In this document: positions 14,572-24,049 of the stretch, piece after piece
Layout of the letters: each line of letters opens with the position of its first letter
Numbering within the stretch: position 1 is the first letter of the stretch
Assembly (NCBI GenBank): GCA_035448545.1
Contig: DAOTJE010000018.1
Location: 1-64,000, forward strand
From: Anaerobaca sp035448545
GTDB lineage: Bacteria; Planctomycetota; Phycisphaerae; Sedimentisphaerales; Anaerobacaceae
DNA length: 64,000 nt
Direction of reading: 5' to 3'
Notes under the pieces: model-generated
The model's input: the letters and a program-made list of their open reading frames with translations, nothing else
What the model was told of the DNA's origin: nothing
Database searches by the model: none
Position numbers and translations under genes: made by a program

Positions 14572-16293
14572 ATGGATTCAGGCAGCGGCGTGAAAAGAAA
14601 GCGGCTCGGCGAATTGCTGTGCGAGAAGGCGTACCTCGATGAGGCCGGCCTGGGGGTGGCTCTGGCCGAACAGAAGGTCACACACCGTCGCCTCGGACAG
14701 ATCCTGCTCGAACTGGGCTACATCACCCAGGCCCAGTTGAACGAGGCCTTGGCGGTTCAGGTGGGTATCGAGAAGATCGATCTATCGGAGGTATCGATCG
14801 GAAACGAGGTCATCAGCCTGGTGCCGGCCGAGCTGGTCAGCAAGTACAACATCCTTCCCCTGTGGCGACAGAACGGCCGCCTGGCAGTGGCCATGGTGGA
14901 CCCGTTTCAGCCCCAGGCGATGGAAGACCTCCGCCTGGTTACGGGCTGCCTGGTGCAACGGTATTACGCCGAACCGACTCAGCTCGAGCACGCCGTGCTG
15001 CGGTTCTACGGCAGTAATGTCGCCAGAATGCTCGACAACCTGGCACCGGCGGAGCACCGCAGCGAACAAGAGGGCGGCAGCGGCGACTTCTCCCCGGCCA
15101 AGCTCCACGAGCTGGCTCGTGAGCCCTCGCTGGTCAACCTGGTCAACCTGATCATCCTGGAGGCCATCGAGGCCCGGGCCAGCGACATTCACATCGAGCC
15201 GTTCGAGCATGAGGTCAAGATCAAGTACCGCATCGATGGCATCCTCGTGGAGAAAACGCCGTCGTCCAAGCGGCTTCACGCCGCCATCGTTTCGCGCATC
15301 AAGATCATGGGCGACATGAACATCGCCGAGCGATTCGTGCCCCAGGATGGGCACATCGAGTTCATGGGCAACACCGGCAAGATCGACATCCGCGTCTCGA
15401 CCGTACCGACGGTATTCGGCGAAGCGGTCGAGTTGCGTCTGCTCGACCGGACGGCTTCGCTGATCGACTTGGGCGACCTCGGCATGAACGCCCAGACGCT
15501 CAGCGGATTCGCCAAGTGCCTGAAGAAAACCCACGGGATTGTTCTGGTGACAGGGCCGACGGGGTCCGGCAAGACGACCACGCTCTATGCGGCCCTGAAC
15601 AAGATTTACTCGCCGGGCGTCAAGATGATCACCATCGAGGACCCGGTCGAGTATCAGCTGGACGGGATCAATCAGATGCCCGTCAACGTCAAGCGGGGGC
15701 TGACTTTCGCCACGGGTCTGCGGCACATCCTCCGTCACGACCCGGACATCATTATGGTGGGCGAGATCCGCGACCGCGAAACGGCGGATATCGCGATCCG
15801 CGCGGCTCTGACGGGGCACCTGGTGTTCTCGACCCTGCACACCAATGATGCCGCAGGCGCCGTGACGCGCTTGATCGACATGGGAGTCGAGCCGTTCCTG
15901 CTGGCCAGTTCGCTGGAAGGCATCCTCGCCCAGCGTCTGGTGCGCAAGGTCTGCCCGAAATGCAAAGAACCCTATCACCCGGACGAGAACCTTTTGAAGA
16001 ACCTCGGCATCTCGGCCCAGGTCGAGCCGCCGGTGCAGTTCTACCACGGGGCCGGCTGCGAAGAGTGCAATCAGACTGGCATGAGCGGGCGAATCGGCAT
16101 CTTCGAACTGCTGCGTATCACGAACCGGCTGCGGGAACTGATCGCCACCCGGCCAACCACAGAACAAATCGTTCGCGAGGCCCCCGTCGACCATATCAGC
16201 ATGGTCCACGATGGGATCGCCAAGGTGATGCAGGGTCTGACGACGCCGGAGGAGGTGTTCCGCGTCGCCAAGAGCATCACCGAGGATGACTGA
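14572..16293 (+). CDS. gspE: Type II secretion ATPase GspE
   Basis: 573 aa, usual for GspE/PilB. Residues 1-150 are the MshE-type N domain (RLGELLCEKAYLDEAGL, RRLGQILLELGYIT), followed by the secretion ATPase core: ASDIHIEPFEHEVKIKYRIDG, Walker A GPTGSGKT at 328-335, Asp box, Walker B, and His box TGHLVFSTLHTNDAA. A zinc-binding module with two CxxC pairs (VCPKCKEP and GCEECNQTG) sits near residues 460-505. The cytoplasmic hexamer powers pseudopilus assembly. First gene of the secretion operon; gspF follows after 67 bases. Confidence 0.96.
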   Translation: MDSGSGVKRKRLGELLCEKAYLDEAGLGVALAEQKVTHRRLGQILLELGYITQAQLNEALAVQVGIEKIDLSEVSIGNEVISLVPAELVSKYNILPLWRQNGRLAVAMVDPFQPQAMEDLRLVTGCLVQRYYAEPTQLEHAVLRFYGSNVARMLDNLAPAEHRSEQEGGSGDFSPAKLHELAREPSLVNLVNLIILEAIEARASDIHIEPFEHEVKIKYRIDGILVEKTPSSKRLHAAIVSRIKIMGDMNIAERFVPQDGHIEFMGNTGKIDIRVSTVPTVFGEAVELRLLDRTASLIDLGDLGMNAQTLSGFAKCLKKTHGIVLVTGPTGSGKTTTLYAALNKIYSPGVKMITIEDPVEYQLDGINQMPVNVKRGLTFATGLRHILRHDPDIIMVGEIRDRETADIAIRAALTGHLVFSTLHTNDAAGAVTRLIDMGVEPFLLASSLEGILAQRLVRKVCPKCKEPYHPDENLLKNLGISAQVEPPVQFYHGAGCEECNQTGMSGRIGIFELLRITNRLRELIATRPTTEQIVREAPVDHISMVHDGIAKVMQGLTTPEEVFRVAKSITEDD

Positions 16294-16360
16294 GAAACAC
16301 CAGCCACCTGCGTCTGGGTTCTGCGCCATATGGGCGTGCCGGTAACTTCAGGAGTGAACT

Positions 16361-17623
16361 TTGGGGCTGTTTTCCTACAAGGCGGTAGATCGGGGTGGGA
16401 CGCACGTTGCCGGTTCTGTGGAGGCGGTGGATCGTCGCAGCGCCGTGGCGGTGCTGGCCGAACGCGGGCACTTTGTCACCGAGCTGATCGAGCAGACCCA
16501 CCGAGCCGACAAGGCGGGCGCCGGCACGGTGGTGCCGCCGTGGCTGGCGGTCCCCCGTCTGGGGGCAGGGCGTATCGCCGGCAAGGACATCCTGGCCATC
16601 ACGACGCAACTGAGCACCGCCGTCCGGGCGGGGCTGCCGCTCCTGAACTGCCTGGAACTGCTCCGCAAACAGCAGCGCAAGGCCGCTACGAGAAACCTCT
16701 TCGACCACCTGGTCAAGTCCGTCAATGCCGGCCAGTCTCTCTCCGAGGCGATGGGGGAGCACCCGAATGTCTTCAGTCCGCTGTATCTGAGTATGATCCG
16801 TGTCGGCGAAACCGGCGGCATCCTCGAGCAGACCAGCGCCCAGTTGGCGGGGATTCTGGCCCGCGAGGAGAAGGTCAAAACGAACATGAAGAACGCCTCG
16901 GCCTATCCGCTGTTCGTCCTGAGCATCGGCTTGGCCTCAGCGGTGGTGATCGTTGCCTGGATCCTGCCGAAGATCCTCGAAAACGTCAGCGCCGGTGCGG
17001 CGGCGATGCCCATGCCCACCCGTATCCTGCTGGGAATCAGCGCGTTTTCACGGGTTTTGTTCACCAGCGTGGGGGGATGGCTGGCGATCGTCGCCCTGAT
17101 CGCCGGGCTCTATGCCTTGCGACGATGGACCAGGACGGTCGGTCGACTCGAATGGGATGCGTTCAAGCTGCGGCTTCCGGTGCTGGGTTCGGTCCTGCGG
17201 ACCATCGCGGTCGGACGCTTCGCGCGTACACTGGGCGCTTTGACGCAGGGAGGCGTCACGATTCTCGACGCGCTGGCGGTGGTCCGCGACACGCTGGGCA
17301 ATGAGAAACTCGCTCGGCAGATCGACGAGGTCGCCGAGAAGGTCAAACGCGGTGAATCCCTGGCGGAGCCGCTGGAGGCGTCGGGGTGTTTCCCTCCCTT
17401 GCTGGTGCAGATCGTCGCCATCGGCGAGCAGACGGGCAAGCTGGATGAGTTGCTGCTCAATGCGGCCGAGACGTTCGACACGGAGGCCGACGCCGCCATC
17501 AGCCGATTCATGGCGATCTTCCCGGCGGCGCTGATTCTGATTCTGGCCCTGGTGATCGGGTTCATCATTGCGGCGGCTCTGCTGCCGATCGTGATGATGT
17601 CGCTCGGGGCCGGGGCGGTGTAG
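16361..17623 (+). CDS. gspF: Type II secretion inner-membrane platform protein GspF
   Basis: 420 aa. The start is a TTG at 16361, six bases after AGGAG (16350-16354), giving MGLFSYKAVDRGGT, the normal family N-terminus. Two T2SSF domains are visible, LAITTQLSTAVRAGLPLLNCL near residue 85 and VGRFARTLGALTQGGVTILDAL near 285, each followed by GESL/GQSL and IxxGExTGxL motifs. Three membrane segments lie at about 180-200, 225-250 and 385-415. GspF ties the ATPase to the growing pseudopilus. Confidence 0.95.
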   Translation: MGLFSYKAVDRGGTHVAGSVEAVDRRSAVAVLAERGHFVTELIEQTHRADKAGAGTVVPPWLAVPRLGAGRIAGKDILAITTQLSTAVRAGLPLLNCLELLRKQQRKAATRNLFDHLVKSVNAGQSLSEAMGEHPNVFSPLYLSMIRVGETGGILEQTSAQLAGILAREEKVKTNMKNASAYPLFVLSIGLASAVVIVAWILPKILENVSAGAAAMPMPTRILLGISAFSRVLFTSVGGWLAIVALIAGLYALRRWTRTVGRLEWDAFKLRLPVLGSVLRTIAVGRFARTLGALTQGGVTILDALAVVRDTLGNEKLARQIDEVAEKVKRGESLAEPLEASGCFPPLLVQIVAIGEQTGKLDELLLNAAETFDTEADAAISRFMAIFPAALILILALVIGFIIAAALLPIVMMSLGAGAV

Positions 17624-17699
17624 TCCGCCCGCAAATAAGGAATGGGTTTGGTATGGGCGTAGCGGCGAAAGGTGCTTCGCCCCTACAGGAGGCAACGGC

Positions 17700-18131
17700 A
17701 TGAGGCAAAGAAGACGAAGACAAAGAGGGTTCACGCTGGTCGAACTACTCGTGGTGGTTCTGATCATCTCGATGCTGGCCGCTTTTCTGGCCCCGCGCAT
17801 GTTCAAAGGGCTTGGCAAGGCCAAGGCGGAGATCGCTCGGGCGAAGATGACCCTGATCGAGGATTCGCTGGCCCGTTTCCAGTACGACTGCGGGCGGTTA
17901 CCCGACGAGTCGGAAGGGGGGCTCGAAGCCCTCCTGGTCGCGCCGCCGGAGCTGGAGGAGAAGTGGAACGGCCCGTACCTCAAGCAAAGTCAGCTCCTCG
18001 ATCCCTGGGGCAATATGTACATCTACATTTCCCAGGGCGAGTACAACCCCGGGAGTTTCGACCTGGTCAGTCTGGGCGCCGACGGCCAGGAAGGAGGCGA
18101 AGGGGAGAATGCCGACATCGTAAACCTATGA
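17700..18131 (+). CDS. gspG: Major pseudopilin GspG
   Basis: 143 aa with a short basic leader cut after Gly10, then FTLVELLVVVLIISML with the invariant Glu at +5 (Glu15). The C-terminal domain has the GspG hallmark LPDESEGGLEALL and the calcium-loop region LLDPWGNMYIYISQGEYNPGS. It is the main subunit of the pseudopilus that pushes substrates through the secretin. The C-terminal segment is rich in Glu and Gly. A 70-base gap with AGGAGG separates it from gspF, and the stop overlaps gspH as ATGA. Confidence 0.95.
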   Translation: MRQRRRRQRGFTLVELLVVVLIISMLAAFLAPRMFKGLGKAKAEIARAKMTLIEDSLARFQYDCGRLPDESEGGLEALLVAPPELEEKWNGPYLKQSQLLDPWGNMYIYISQGEYNPGSFDLVSLGADGQEGGEGENADIVNL

Positions 18132-18739
18132 GGCGTGAAAGGATACATCCGACATCCGCAGGCAGAGGCCCGCTCCGGTCGGCCGGAACGCGCGGGGCCT
18201 TTACGCTCACCGAATTGCTGCTGGTCATCGCGGTGATTAGTGTCGTGGGCGGTCTGGGCGGCGGGATGTATGCGGGCACATATAAGAAGCTGCTCGTCGA
18301 GCGGGCGGCCCGGCAGTTCTTGTTGTCGGCCAAGTACGCACGGATCATGGCGATCGAGCACGGCCGCCCGTACGAACTGCGTCTGGACGCAGGGAACAAG
18401 GGCTTTGCCCTGACGACCACGCAGTGGAACCGGCAGACCGCCGCCGGAGAATCGGTGGTCGTCAGAGACTACTACGTCAAGCCGGTGGAGTTCGAAGGCG
18501 ACGTCCGATTCGAGGACGTTCGGATTCTGACGCTGGCCGCCGAGCAGGTCTCGGACGTCGAAGCCGAGCAGCGCATCGTGTTCCTGCCGAACGGCACGGC
18601 TGAAACCGCAATGATCCAGATCGGCGACGGCAAGACGCACTACACGATTGCCGTCATGGCGGCAACGGGCAAAGCCACGCTGCAGGCGGGGCAAGCCGGC
18701 CCGATGAGCATGGCGGTCGTGGATTTGGAGGAACCGTGA
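18128..18739 (+). CDS. gspH: Minor pseudopilin GspH
   Basis: 203 aa from the ATG at 18128, which overlaps the gspG stop. A 23-residue basic leader precedes AFTLTELLLVIAVISVVGG. If Phe is mature residue 1, the residue before the cut is Ala24 rather than Gly; cutting after Gly23 would put Glu at +6. This AFTL variant is frequent in Planctomycetota. The hydrophobic N-helix is followed by RQFLLSAKYARIMAIEHGRP, the GspH-type segment, and a beta-rich globular domain. It should lie in the tip of the pseudopilus. Confidence 0.85.
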   Translation: MRRERIHPTSAGRGPLRSAGTRGAFTLTELLLVIAVISVVGGLGGGMYAGTYKKLLVERAARQFLLSAKYARIMAIEHGRPYELRLDAGNKGFALTTTQWNRQTAAGESVVVRDYYVKPVEFEGDVRFEDVRILTLAAEQVSDVEAEQRIVFLPNGTAETAMIQIGDGKTHYTIAVMAATGKATLQAGQAGPMSMAVVDLEEP

Positions 18740-19155
18740 TCCGAACAGCGCAGTCAACTCGGTCGGGCTTCAATCTGGTCGAAACGATGGTGGCCAGTGT
18801 GATCCTCTCCGGCGCCGTGCTCGCGGTGGGGGCCATCAGTTCGGGTGCTCTGACGGATACACGCCTGAATCGCCACTATGAAGTAGCCGCATCGGTAATC
18901 GACAAGCAACTGACGCTGATCGATGCAGTGGGGATCGATCAGTTCATCGAGATGGGACAGAGCGAAGGTGTGATCGAGGATCTGGAGCCGGGGTATAGCT
19001 GGGCGGTGACCACGGAATACCAGGGAATCGACAATCTGTATCTGGTGACCATCACCGTGCGGTGGCTGGAGCGGAATCGCCCGCGTCAGCTCGTCGCACA
19101 GACGATGCTCAACGGCGCCAGTACGGCAGCGACCTCGACGGTACAGGAGCGGTGA
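18736..19155 (+). CDS. gspI: Minor pseudopilin GspI
   Basis: 139 aa, starting with GTG at 18736 in the overlap GTGA with gspH, preceded by TTGGAGGAA. The prepilin signal is RSG/FNLVETMVASVILSGAVLA, cut after Gly11 with Glu16 at +5. The short globular domain (about 90 residues) and the position between H and J fit GspI, the nucleating minor pseudopilin that recruits J and K at the tip. Confidence 0.85.
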   Translation: MIRTAQSTRSGFNLVETMVASVILSGAVLAVGAISSGALTDTRLNRHYEVAASVIDKQLTLIDAVGIDQFIEMGQSEGVIEDLEPGYSWAVTTEYQGIDNLYLVTITVRWLERNRPRQLVAQTMLNGASTAATSTVQER

Positions 19156-19898
19156 ACGTGGCAGCGGTCCGAAACAGAGGGTTTACACTGGCGGAGATTC
19201 TGGTTGCTTCGACGATCAGTACCTTCATCGCGGTGGTGGCGGTCGGCGCTTTGAAGACGGTCTCGGACACTGCGCAGACAGTGACGCGCAGCAGCGAGAC
19301 GGTGACGGAGGTTCGGTTCGCCGCCCGGATGCTGGCACACGACCTGGCCAATATCTACCGCGATCAGGACCCCCGGGCCATGCGGCTGGTGGGTACCTCG
19401 CAGAGCGCCGACAGCGCGATCGCGTTTCTGCGCTTCTATGTGACCGGTCGGGCGAATGCCCGACCGGGGCAGCCCGAAGGCGACGTGTACGAGGTCGAAT
19501 ACTTCCTGGGCATGAACGCGGCCCTGGAGATCGAGTCGGAGGATCAGGCTGGTTCGTCAACTCTCTATCGGCGTCTCTGGCCCAATCCCGAGGAGAACCG
19601 GCCGCCCGGCGGTATTCTCGTGCCGCTGGCGCAGAATATCGACGTGTTTCAGATTCGCTTCTCCGACGGCCAGCAATGGACCACCGACTGGCCTGAAGAG
19701 ATGAGATCGTTGCCTCAGTTGATCGAGGTGACGCTGGTGACGTCCGCGCAGGGGCAGGGCAACCCGATCGTCGAGACCTTTCTGGTGAACTTCCCCAGGC
19801 TGGCGACGGCTGCGGATGCGGCATCGGCGATAGGGAGCAACCAGCCGGGAGGGCAGAACCAGATGCCGCAGGGCGGAGGGCCGCCAGCGCCGCGATAA
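19152..19898 (+). CDS. gspJ: Minor pseudopilin GspJ
   Basis: 248 aa, GTG start at 19152 overlapping the gspI stop as GTGA. The leader MNVAAVRNRG is cut after Gly10 and followed by FTLAEILVASTISTFIAVVA with Glu at +5. The segment VRFAARMLAHDLANIYRDQD and the strand pair around VYEVEYFLG and IDVFQIRFSDGQQW are typical for GspJ. The last 35 residues are a Gln/Gly/Pro-rich tail. It forms the tip complex with I and K. Confidence 0.87.
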   Translation: MNVAAVRNRGFTLAEILVASTISTFIAVVAVGALKTVSDTAQTVTRSSETVTEVRFAARMLAHDLANIYRDQDPRAMRLVGTSQSADSAIAFLRFYVTGRANARPGQPEGDVYEVEYFLGMNAALEIESEDQAGSSTLYRRLWPNPEENRPPGGILVPLAQNIDVFQIRFSDGQQWTTDWPEEMRSLPQLIEVTLVTSAQGQGNPIVETFLVNFPRLATAADAASAIGSNQPGGQNQMPQGGGPPAPR

Positions 19899-19918
19899 GC
19901 AAGCAGGTAAATTCATAG

Positions 19919-21211
19919 ATGCGTTTGGATCAGAACAACAAGGGACTGGCTTTGGTGATCGTGCTCTGGATCGTCATCCTGATGACGGCGCTGGTCGCCA
20001 TCGTCAGCCAGACCAGCCGGCTGGACATGAAGATGGCGACCGCCGCGGCGGACGAAGTGCGCTGCAGGTGGGCCTGCCGCGCCGGGACGGAGACCGCCAT
20101 CGGCCTGCTCAACGAGGACCTCCGAGCGACGGATTGTCTGCTGGACCTGTGGTGCGACAACGACGAGGACTACAACAACGTCCCCTTGGAGCGGTGTGTC
20201 TACAGCGTCTACGTCACCGACGAAGCGGGCAAACTCAACGTCAACACGGTCACGAGAGAGCAGTTGATGGCACTGCCGTACATGGAAACGCAGATCGCCG
20301 ACGCGATTCTGGACTGGCGGGACAACGACGAGAACCCCCGGTCGGACGGCGCCGAAAGCGGCTATTACCAGAATCTGCCGTTTCCGTATGCGATTCGCAA
20401 CGGTCCGATCAAGACCGTTCGCGAGCTGCTGCAAGTCAGGGGTATGACCAAGGACCTGCTGTACGGCGAGGACCTCAACCTGAACGGGCAGCTCGACTCC
20501 ACGGAGGCTGACGGCGAGCTGAGCCCGCCGGTGGACAACGGCGATGGGTACCTCAACCAGGGTTGGATCGCCTACCTGACCTGCTACTCGTATGAGAAGA
20601 ATGTCGATGCCGAAGGCCGCAACCGGGTCAACATCAACCAGGCCGACGAAGGCCAGTTGCAGAGCCAGCTCGGCCTGACCGCCCCGCAGGCGCGTTGGAT
20701 CGTGCAGAATCGCGGCAGCGGCTACCAGAACATTGCCGGTCTGATTAACGACAACAGCCCCAAGGAGCCATCGAAAGAATCCGGCGGAGACGACAACCGG
20801 GCCGACCCCATCGACTTGCAGACCTTCAGCAGCATCGCGGACCGGATCACGACGTCCGCCGAGACCACCGTGCAGGGCACGGTCAACATCAACACCGCAC
20901 CCAAGGAAGTCCTCGTCGCCCTCCTGGGCGGCGGCGACCAGGCGGAACAGCTTGCCGAGAGCATCATCGCGGACCGGGCGGGACGTCTCTATGGGTTCCA
21001 GACGATTGCCGATCTGTTAAAGGTCTCGGGGATGACCATTGAACGGTTCAAGAACATCGCGGGACTCCTGACCGTGCGATCCAACGTGTTCACCGTGCGC
21101 TGCTATGCCACCGCCGAGGTCAGCGGCGCCATGATGCAGACCGAATGCGTGGTGGACCGCAGCGTCACGCCGTGCAAGGTCCTGTACTGGTATCAGGGAG
21201 CCAACTACTGA
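19919..21211 (+). CDS. gspK: Minor pseudopilin GspK
   Basis: 430 aa. The N-terminus NNKGLALVIVLWIVILMTAL is the atypical prepilin signal of GspK, which lacks Glu at +5. The body has the T2SSK pattern: YVTDEAGKLNVNT near residue 100, ILDWRDNDEN, and two SAM-like insertions with HhH-like repeats (NRVNINQADEGQLQSQ and VNINTAPKEVLVALL). GspK caps the pseudopilus. The acidic stretch CDNDEDYNN near residue 80 may bind calcium. The stop overlaps the next start by one base. Confidence 0.93.
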   Translation: MRLDQNNKGLALVIVLWIVILMTALVAIVSQTSRLDMKMATAAADEVRCRWACRAGTETAIGLLNEDLRATDCLLDLWCDNDEDYNNVPLERCVYSVYVTDEAGKLNVNTVTREQLMALPYMETQIADAILDWRDNDENPRSDGAESGYYQNLPFPYAIRNGPIKTVRELLQVRGMTKDLLYGEDLNLNGQLDSTEADGELSPPVDNGDGYLNQGWIAYLTCYSYEKNVDAEGRNRVNINQADEGQLQSQLGLTAPQARWIVQNRGSGYQNIAGLINDNSPKEPSKESGGDDNRADPIDLQTFSSIADRITTSAETTVQGTVNINTAPKEVLVALLGGGDQAEQLAESIIADRAGRLYGFQTIADLLKVSGMTIERFKNIAGLLTVRSNVFTVRCYATAEVSGAMMQTECVVDRSVTPCKVLYWYQGANY

Positions 21212-22662
21212 TGAGCAGGAGCGTGAAGACACCTCATTCGGTGATTGCGGCGGTGAGAGACACGACCGCATTCAGGGCGGTCGCGCTGCGCAAACGCAAC
21301 GACGGCATAGAGGTGCTGTGGGCGAAATCCATGCCGGTCGAGGGGGGAAACTGGGAGACATTCGCCGCCCAGTGCGGCCTGGCCGCGCGGAAGGAGCTGC
21401 ACGGCGGCGCAGTCTCGGTCATCGGTCTCGACGCCACCGCCGTGGCCTTCTATCGCATTGCGGCCCCGAGCGTGGGACAGGAGGAGACGGCGGCAATCGT
21501 ACGGATGCAGGCGGAATCGCTGCTGCCCTTGCCAGCTTCTCAGATCGAGGTCGCCTGGCGGGCGATGCCCTCGACCAACGGGACCGTGGATGTCACGATC
21601 GCGGCGGCGCGTCGCGACTTTCTGCACCGGTTCGTCGGCGAGGTGCGACCGTTCGCGCCGCAGGCGATTGTCCCGGCGTGCGAAGGAACCGCCCGGACCT
21701 GGCACGAGCTGTTCGGAGAACGCCAGCGACAGGCAGTCCTGGTCAGCATCGGCGTGCAGCACACCCAGGTCTGCCTGGTCGTGGATGGAAAGGTTGCCAA
21801 CAGCGCGGTGCTCGACACAGGGATGATGGATCTGTCCGCGGTCGGCGCCGGGAGCGACCGGTCGTCCCGGACGGCGGAGGTCGTCGAACGGTTCGCGCAG
21901 GACTTGCACACCGTGTTGGTGTCGTTCGGGTGGATCGAGTCGGCACCGTGGCCCGTGTTCGCCCTGTCTGACGGCCGCGACGGGATCGACCGCATCGTCG
22001 AGGCCCTGGGCGTCGCCGGGGTGCAGGCCAGGGTCAGCGTGCCGCGACCGCAGACGCTGGGAGGGCTATTGGCGCTGGCGCCGACGGATCTGTACTCCTA
22101 TCGCGAACCTCTCGGCCTGGGGCTGATGACGTTGGACGGACCGGCGACAGGCTTGGATCTCTATGCGCCCGTCCGCAAAGCGGAGCGGGAGCAGACCGCC
22201 AGGTCCGCGTGGCACTCGACGACTCTGGCGGCCGTCGTGGCGCTGCTCGTGCTGGCGGGTGCGATCGCGACATCCTATGTGGTCGATGTCGCCAGCGAGA
22301 AACGGTTGACGGCGTTGGTCAACCAGCCCCAGTTCAAACAGGCCGGTGAGCGTCAGACCCTGCTGAAGAACATCGCCCAGCACCGTCCCGATCTGCTCGG
22401 CCTGCTCACGGACATCCACAGCGGTAACAGCGAGGGCGTGATCCTGGACAGTTTCCACTTCAAGAAAGGCCAGGCGGTCACCCTCACGGGGCAGGCCGAC
22501 AACGCCGAACAGATGTGGAAGTTCCAGGCGAACCTGCTCGGCTGCAAAAGCATCAAGGACGTGGACATCACGAGCACCTCGACGGACAGCAAGACCAAGA
22601 AGATCAAATTCACGATGTTGTTTCATTATAAGAATTTCACGAAGAAGGGAGCCGCACTGTAG
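21211..22662 (+). CDS. gspL: GspL-like assembly protein (PilM-PilN-like fusion)
   Basis: 483 aa from ATG 21211 (TGATG overlap with gspK). Residues 1-330 look like the actin-like cytoplasmic domain of GspL/PilM (VISIGVQHTQ-type strands around residues 175-195, and EEVVERFAQDL-like helices). One membrane helix at about 345-370 (LAAVVALLVLAGAIATSYVV) is followed by a PilN/GspL periplasmic ferredoxin-like domain (GVILDSFHFKKGQAVTLTG, ADNAEQMWKFQANLL). GspL links GspE to the inner membrane. The actin-like part is divergent and I cannot see a clear nucleotide-binding signature. Confidence 0.75.
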   Translation: MSRSVKTPHSVIAAVRDTTAFRAVALRKRNDGIEVLWAKSMPVEGGNWETFAAQCGLAARKELHGGAVSVIGLDATAVAFYRIAAPSVGQEETAAIVRMQAESLLPLPASQIEVAWRAMPSTNGTVDVTIAAARRDFLHRFVGEVRPFAPQAIVPACEGTARTWHELFGERQRQAVLVSIGVQHTQVCLVVDGKVANSAVLDTGMMDLSAVGAGSDRSSRTAEVVERFAQDLHTVLVSFGWIESAPWPVFALSDGRDGIDRIVEALGVAGVQARVSVPRPQTLGGLLALAPTDLYSYREPLGLGLMTLDGPATGLDLYAPVRKAEREQTARSAWHSTTLAAVVALLVLAGAIATSYVVDVASEKRLTALVNQPQFKQAGERQTLLKNIAQHRPDLLGLLTDIHSGNSEGVILDSFHFKKGQAVTLTGQADNAEQMWKFQANLLGCKSIKDVDITSTSTDSKTKKIKFTMLFHYKNFTKKGAAL

Positions 22663-22681
22663 GCTTTGACGAAAGCGGATC

Positions 22682-23248
22682 ATGGCAAGAAAACTGAACC
22701 AACGTGAACTGCGCGTTCTCCTCTTCGGAGGCGTCTGTGCTCTCGTGATCGTCGGCCTGCACTTCGGCTGGAAGGGTCTCGATCGCTGGCGCAAGGTCCG
22801 CGCGTCTCTGAAGGCCGCCCGCAACCAACTGGAGACGGTGGCTGTGGACCCGGTCAAACAGGCGGCGATCCTTTCAATTGTCCCGGTGGCCGAGATGCCG
22901 GAACTCGAAGAGAAACAGCAGTTCCGCGTGCGCGATCGCCTGTACGAGCAATTGAAGAAGGCGGGCGTCAAGACGGAGCCGCTGACGATTCTGTCCACCA
23001 AGAAGAAGCTGGGTCTGCCGTACGACGTGATGCGTGTCAAGTGCAGCGGCAAGTGCGAGTTACCGCAGTTGCTGGACTTCCTGGCGGCCTCGCAGGAAAA
23101 CCCACATTGGGTGGGAATCGAGGAGCTTCGGATTCGCTGCGACACCAAAGAGCCGCCGGAGAAACGAAAAGAGATCGAGATCGACCTGGTCGTCTCGGCC
23201 TTCGTTCGACGGCCCCCCATCAAGGCGACGCAGTTGGAGAGGGAGTAG
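22682..23248 (+). CDS. gspM: GspM-like secretion protein
   Basis: 188 aa: a short cytoplasmic N-terminus MARKLNQRELRVLL, one membrane helix (FGGVCALVIVGLHFGW), a coiled-coil-like segment (WRKVRASLKAARNQLE) and a periplasmic ferredoxin-like domain ending EIEIDLVVSAFVRRP. GspM/PilO proteins share this architecture, and the gene follows gspL by 19 bases. Sequence identity to classical GspM is not evident, so the call rests on architecture and position. Confidence 0.65.
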   Translation: MARKLNQRELRVLLFGGVCALVIVGLHFGWKGLDRWRKVRASLKAARNQLETVAVDPVKQAAILSIVPVAEMPELEEKQQFRVRDRLYEQLKKAGVKTEPLTILSTKKKLGLPYDVMRVKCSGKCELPQLLDFLAASQENPHWVGIEELRIRCDTKEPPEKRKEIEIDLVVSAFVRRPPIKATQLERE

Positions 23249-23252
23249 AATC

Positions 23253-23993
23253 ATGGCCTTCGACAGTACCACGAAGAAATACATGGATCGCGTGCGCCTC
23301 GGACTCGTCGCGGCGACGGTCCTGCTCGGCGCCTGGGCGTGCGCCCGGGTGGTGGGATACTTCAACGGACCGGCCCACGCCGAGGACCGCGTCGCGCAGG
23401 CTCTGACCCGGAACGCGACGGACGCCAACGAGGTCAAGCCCTATCTCGACAAGGCCCGTGAGATGGCCGAGGCGCTGAAGAAGAAGAACCTGTTCAGCAA
23501 GGAACCGCCGAAGGAGCATCCGGTCAAACAGATCGATGGCATCCTTGGCGCCGAGGTCCTGATCGGAGACAAACTGTACAAGGTGGGCGAGAAGGTGGGC
23601 GACGCCACGATCACTGCCATCGAGCCGACGCGGATTACGGTGGAATGGAACGGTCAGAAGAAGACGTTCTCGCCGTTTGAGGCCGATGGAAACAGGCCTT
23701 CGGGTCCGCCCGGACCATCGGAGCCCGGACGGGAAAGGTCGCGGGGGCCGAGGCCGCCCCGATCCGAGAGCAAGGCCGAAGTGGCGAAAGTCACTGCCGC
23801 TCCCACGACAGCCGAGGACGACCCGCTGGCCTGGATGGGCGTGAAGGTCCCCGAGGCCCTGAGGGCCAAGTTGCTTGAGAAATGGAACAGCCTGTCGGAG
23901 GAGGAGAAGGCGGGGGCCAGAGAACAGTGGGAGAACATGCCCGAGGAACAGAAACAGCAGGCAGTGCAGGCCATGGAGAGAGGGGATATGTAA
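23253..23993 (+). CDS. GspC-like secretion protein with a C-terminal acidic helical tail
   Basis: 246 aa from ATG 23253. One membrane helix (LGLVAATVLLGAWACARVV), a linker, then at about residues 80-145 a small beta domain, LKKKNLFSKEPPKEHPVKQI, GILGAEVLIGDKLYKVGEKV, VEWNGQKKTFSPFE, which matches the HR domain of GspC/PilP-like proteins that contacts the secretin. A Pro/Arg-rich linker and a helical tail follow, with the motif WENMPEEQKQQAVQAM that also occurs in the next gene. Its place beside gspM and gspD fits GspC. Confidence 0.65.
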   Translation: MAFDSTTKKYMDRVRLGLVAATVLLGAWACARVVGYFNGPAHAEDRVAQALTRNATDANEVKPYLDKAREMAEALKKKNLFSKEPPKEHPVKQIDGILGAEVLIGDKLYKVGEKVGDATITAIEPTRITVEWNGQKKTFSPFEADGNRPSGPPGPSEPGRERSRGPRPPRSESKAEVAKVTAAPTTAEDDPLAWMGVKVPEALRAKLLEKWNSLSEEEKAGAREQWENMPEEQKQQAVQAMERGDM

Positions 23994-24049
23994 CGGGCAA
24001 CTGGTGGAGCAGGAATGGACAGCAGCATCCGAGAAAAAGGATCACCGGT

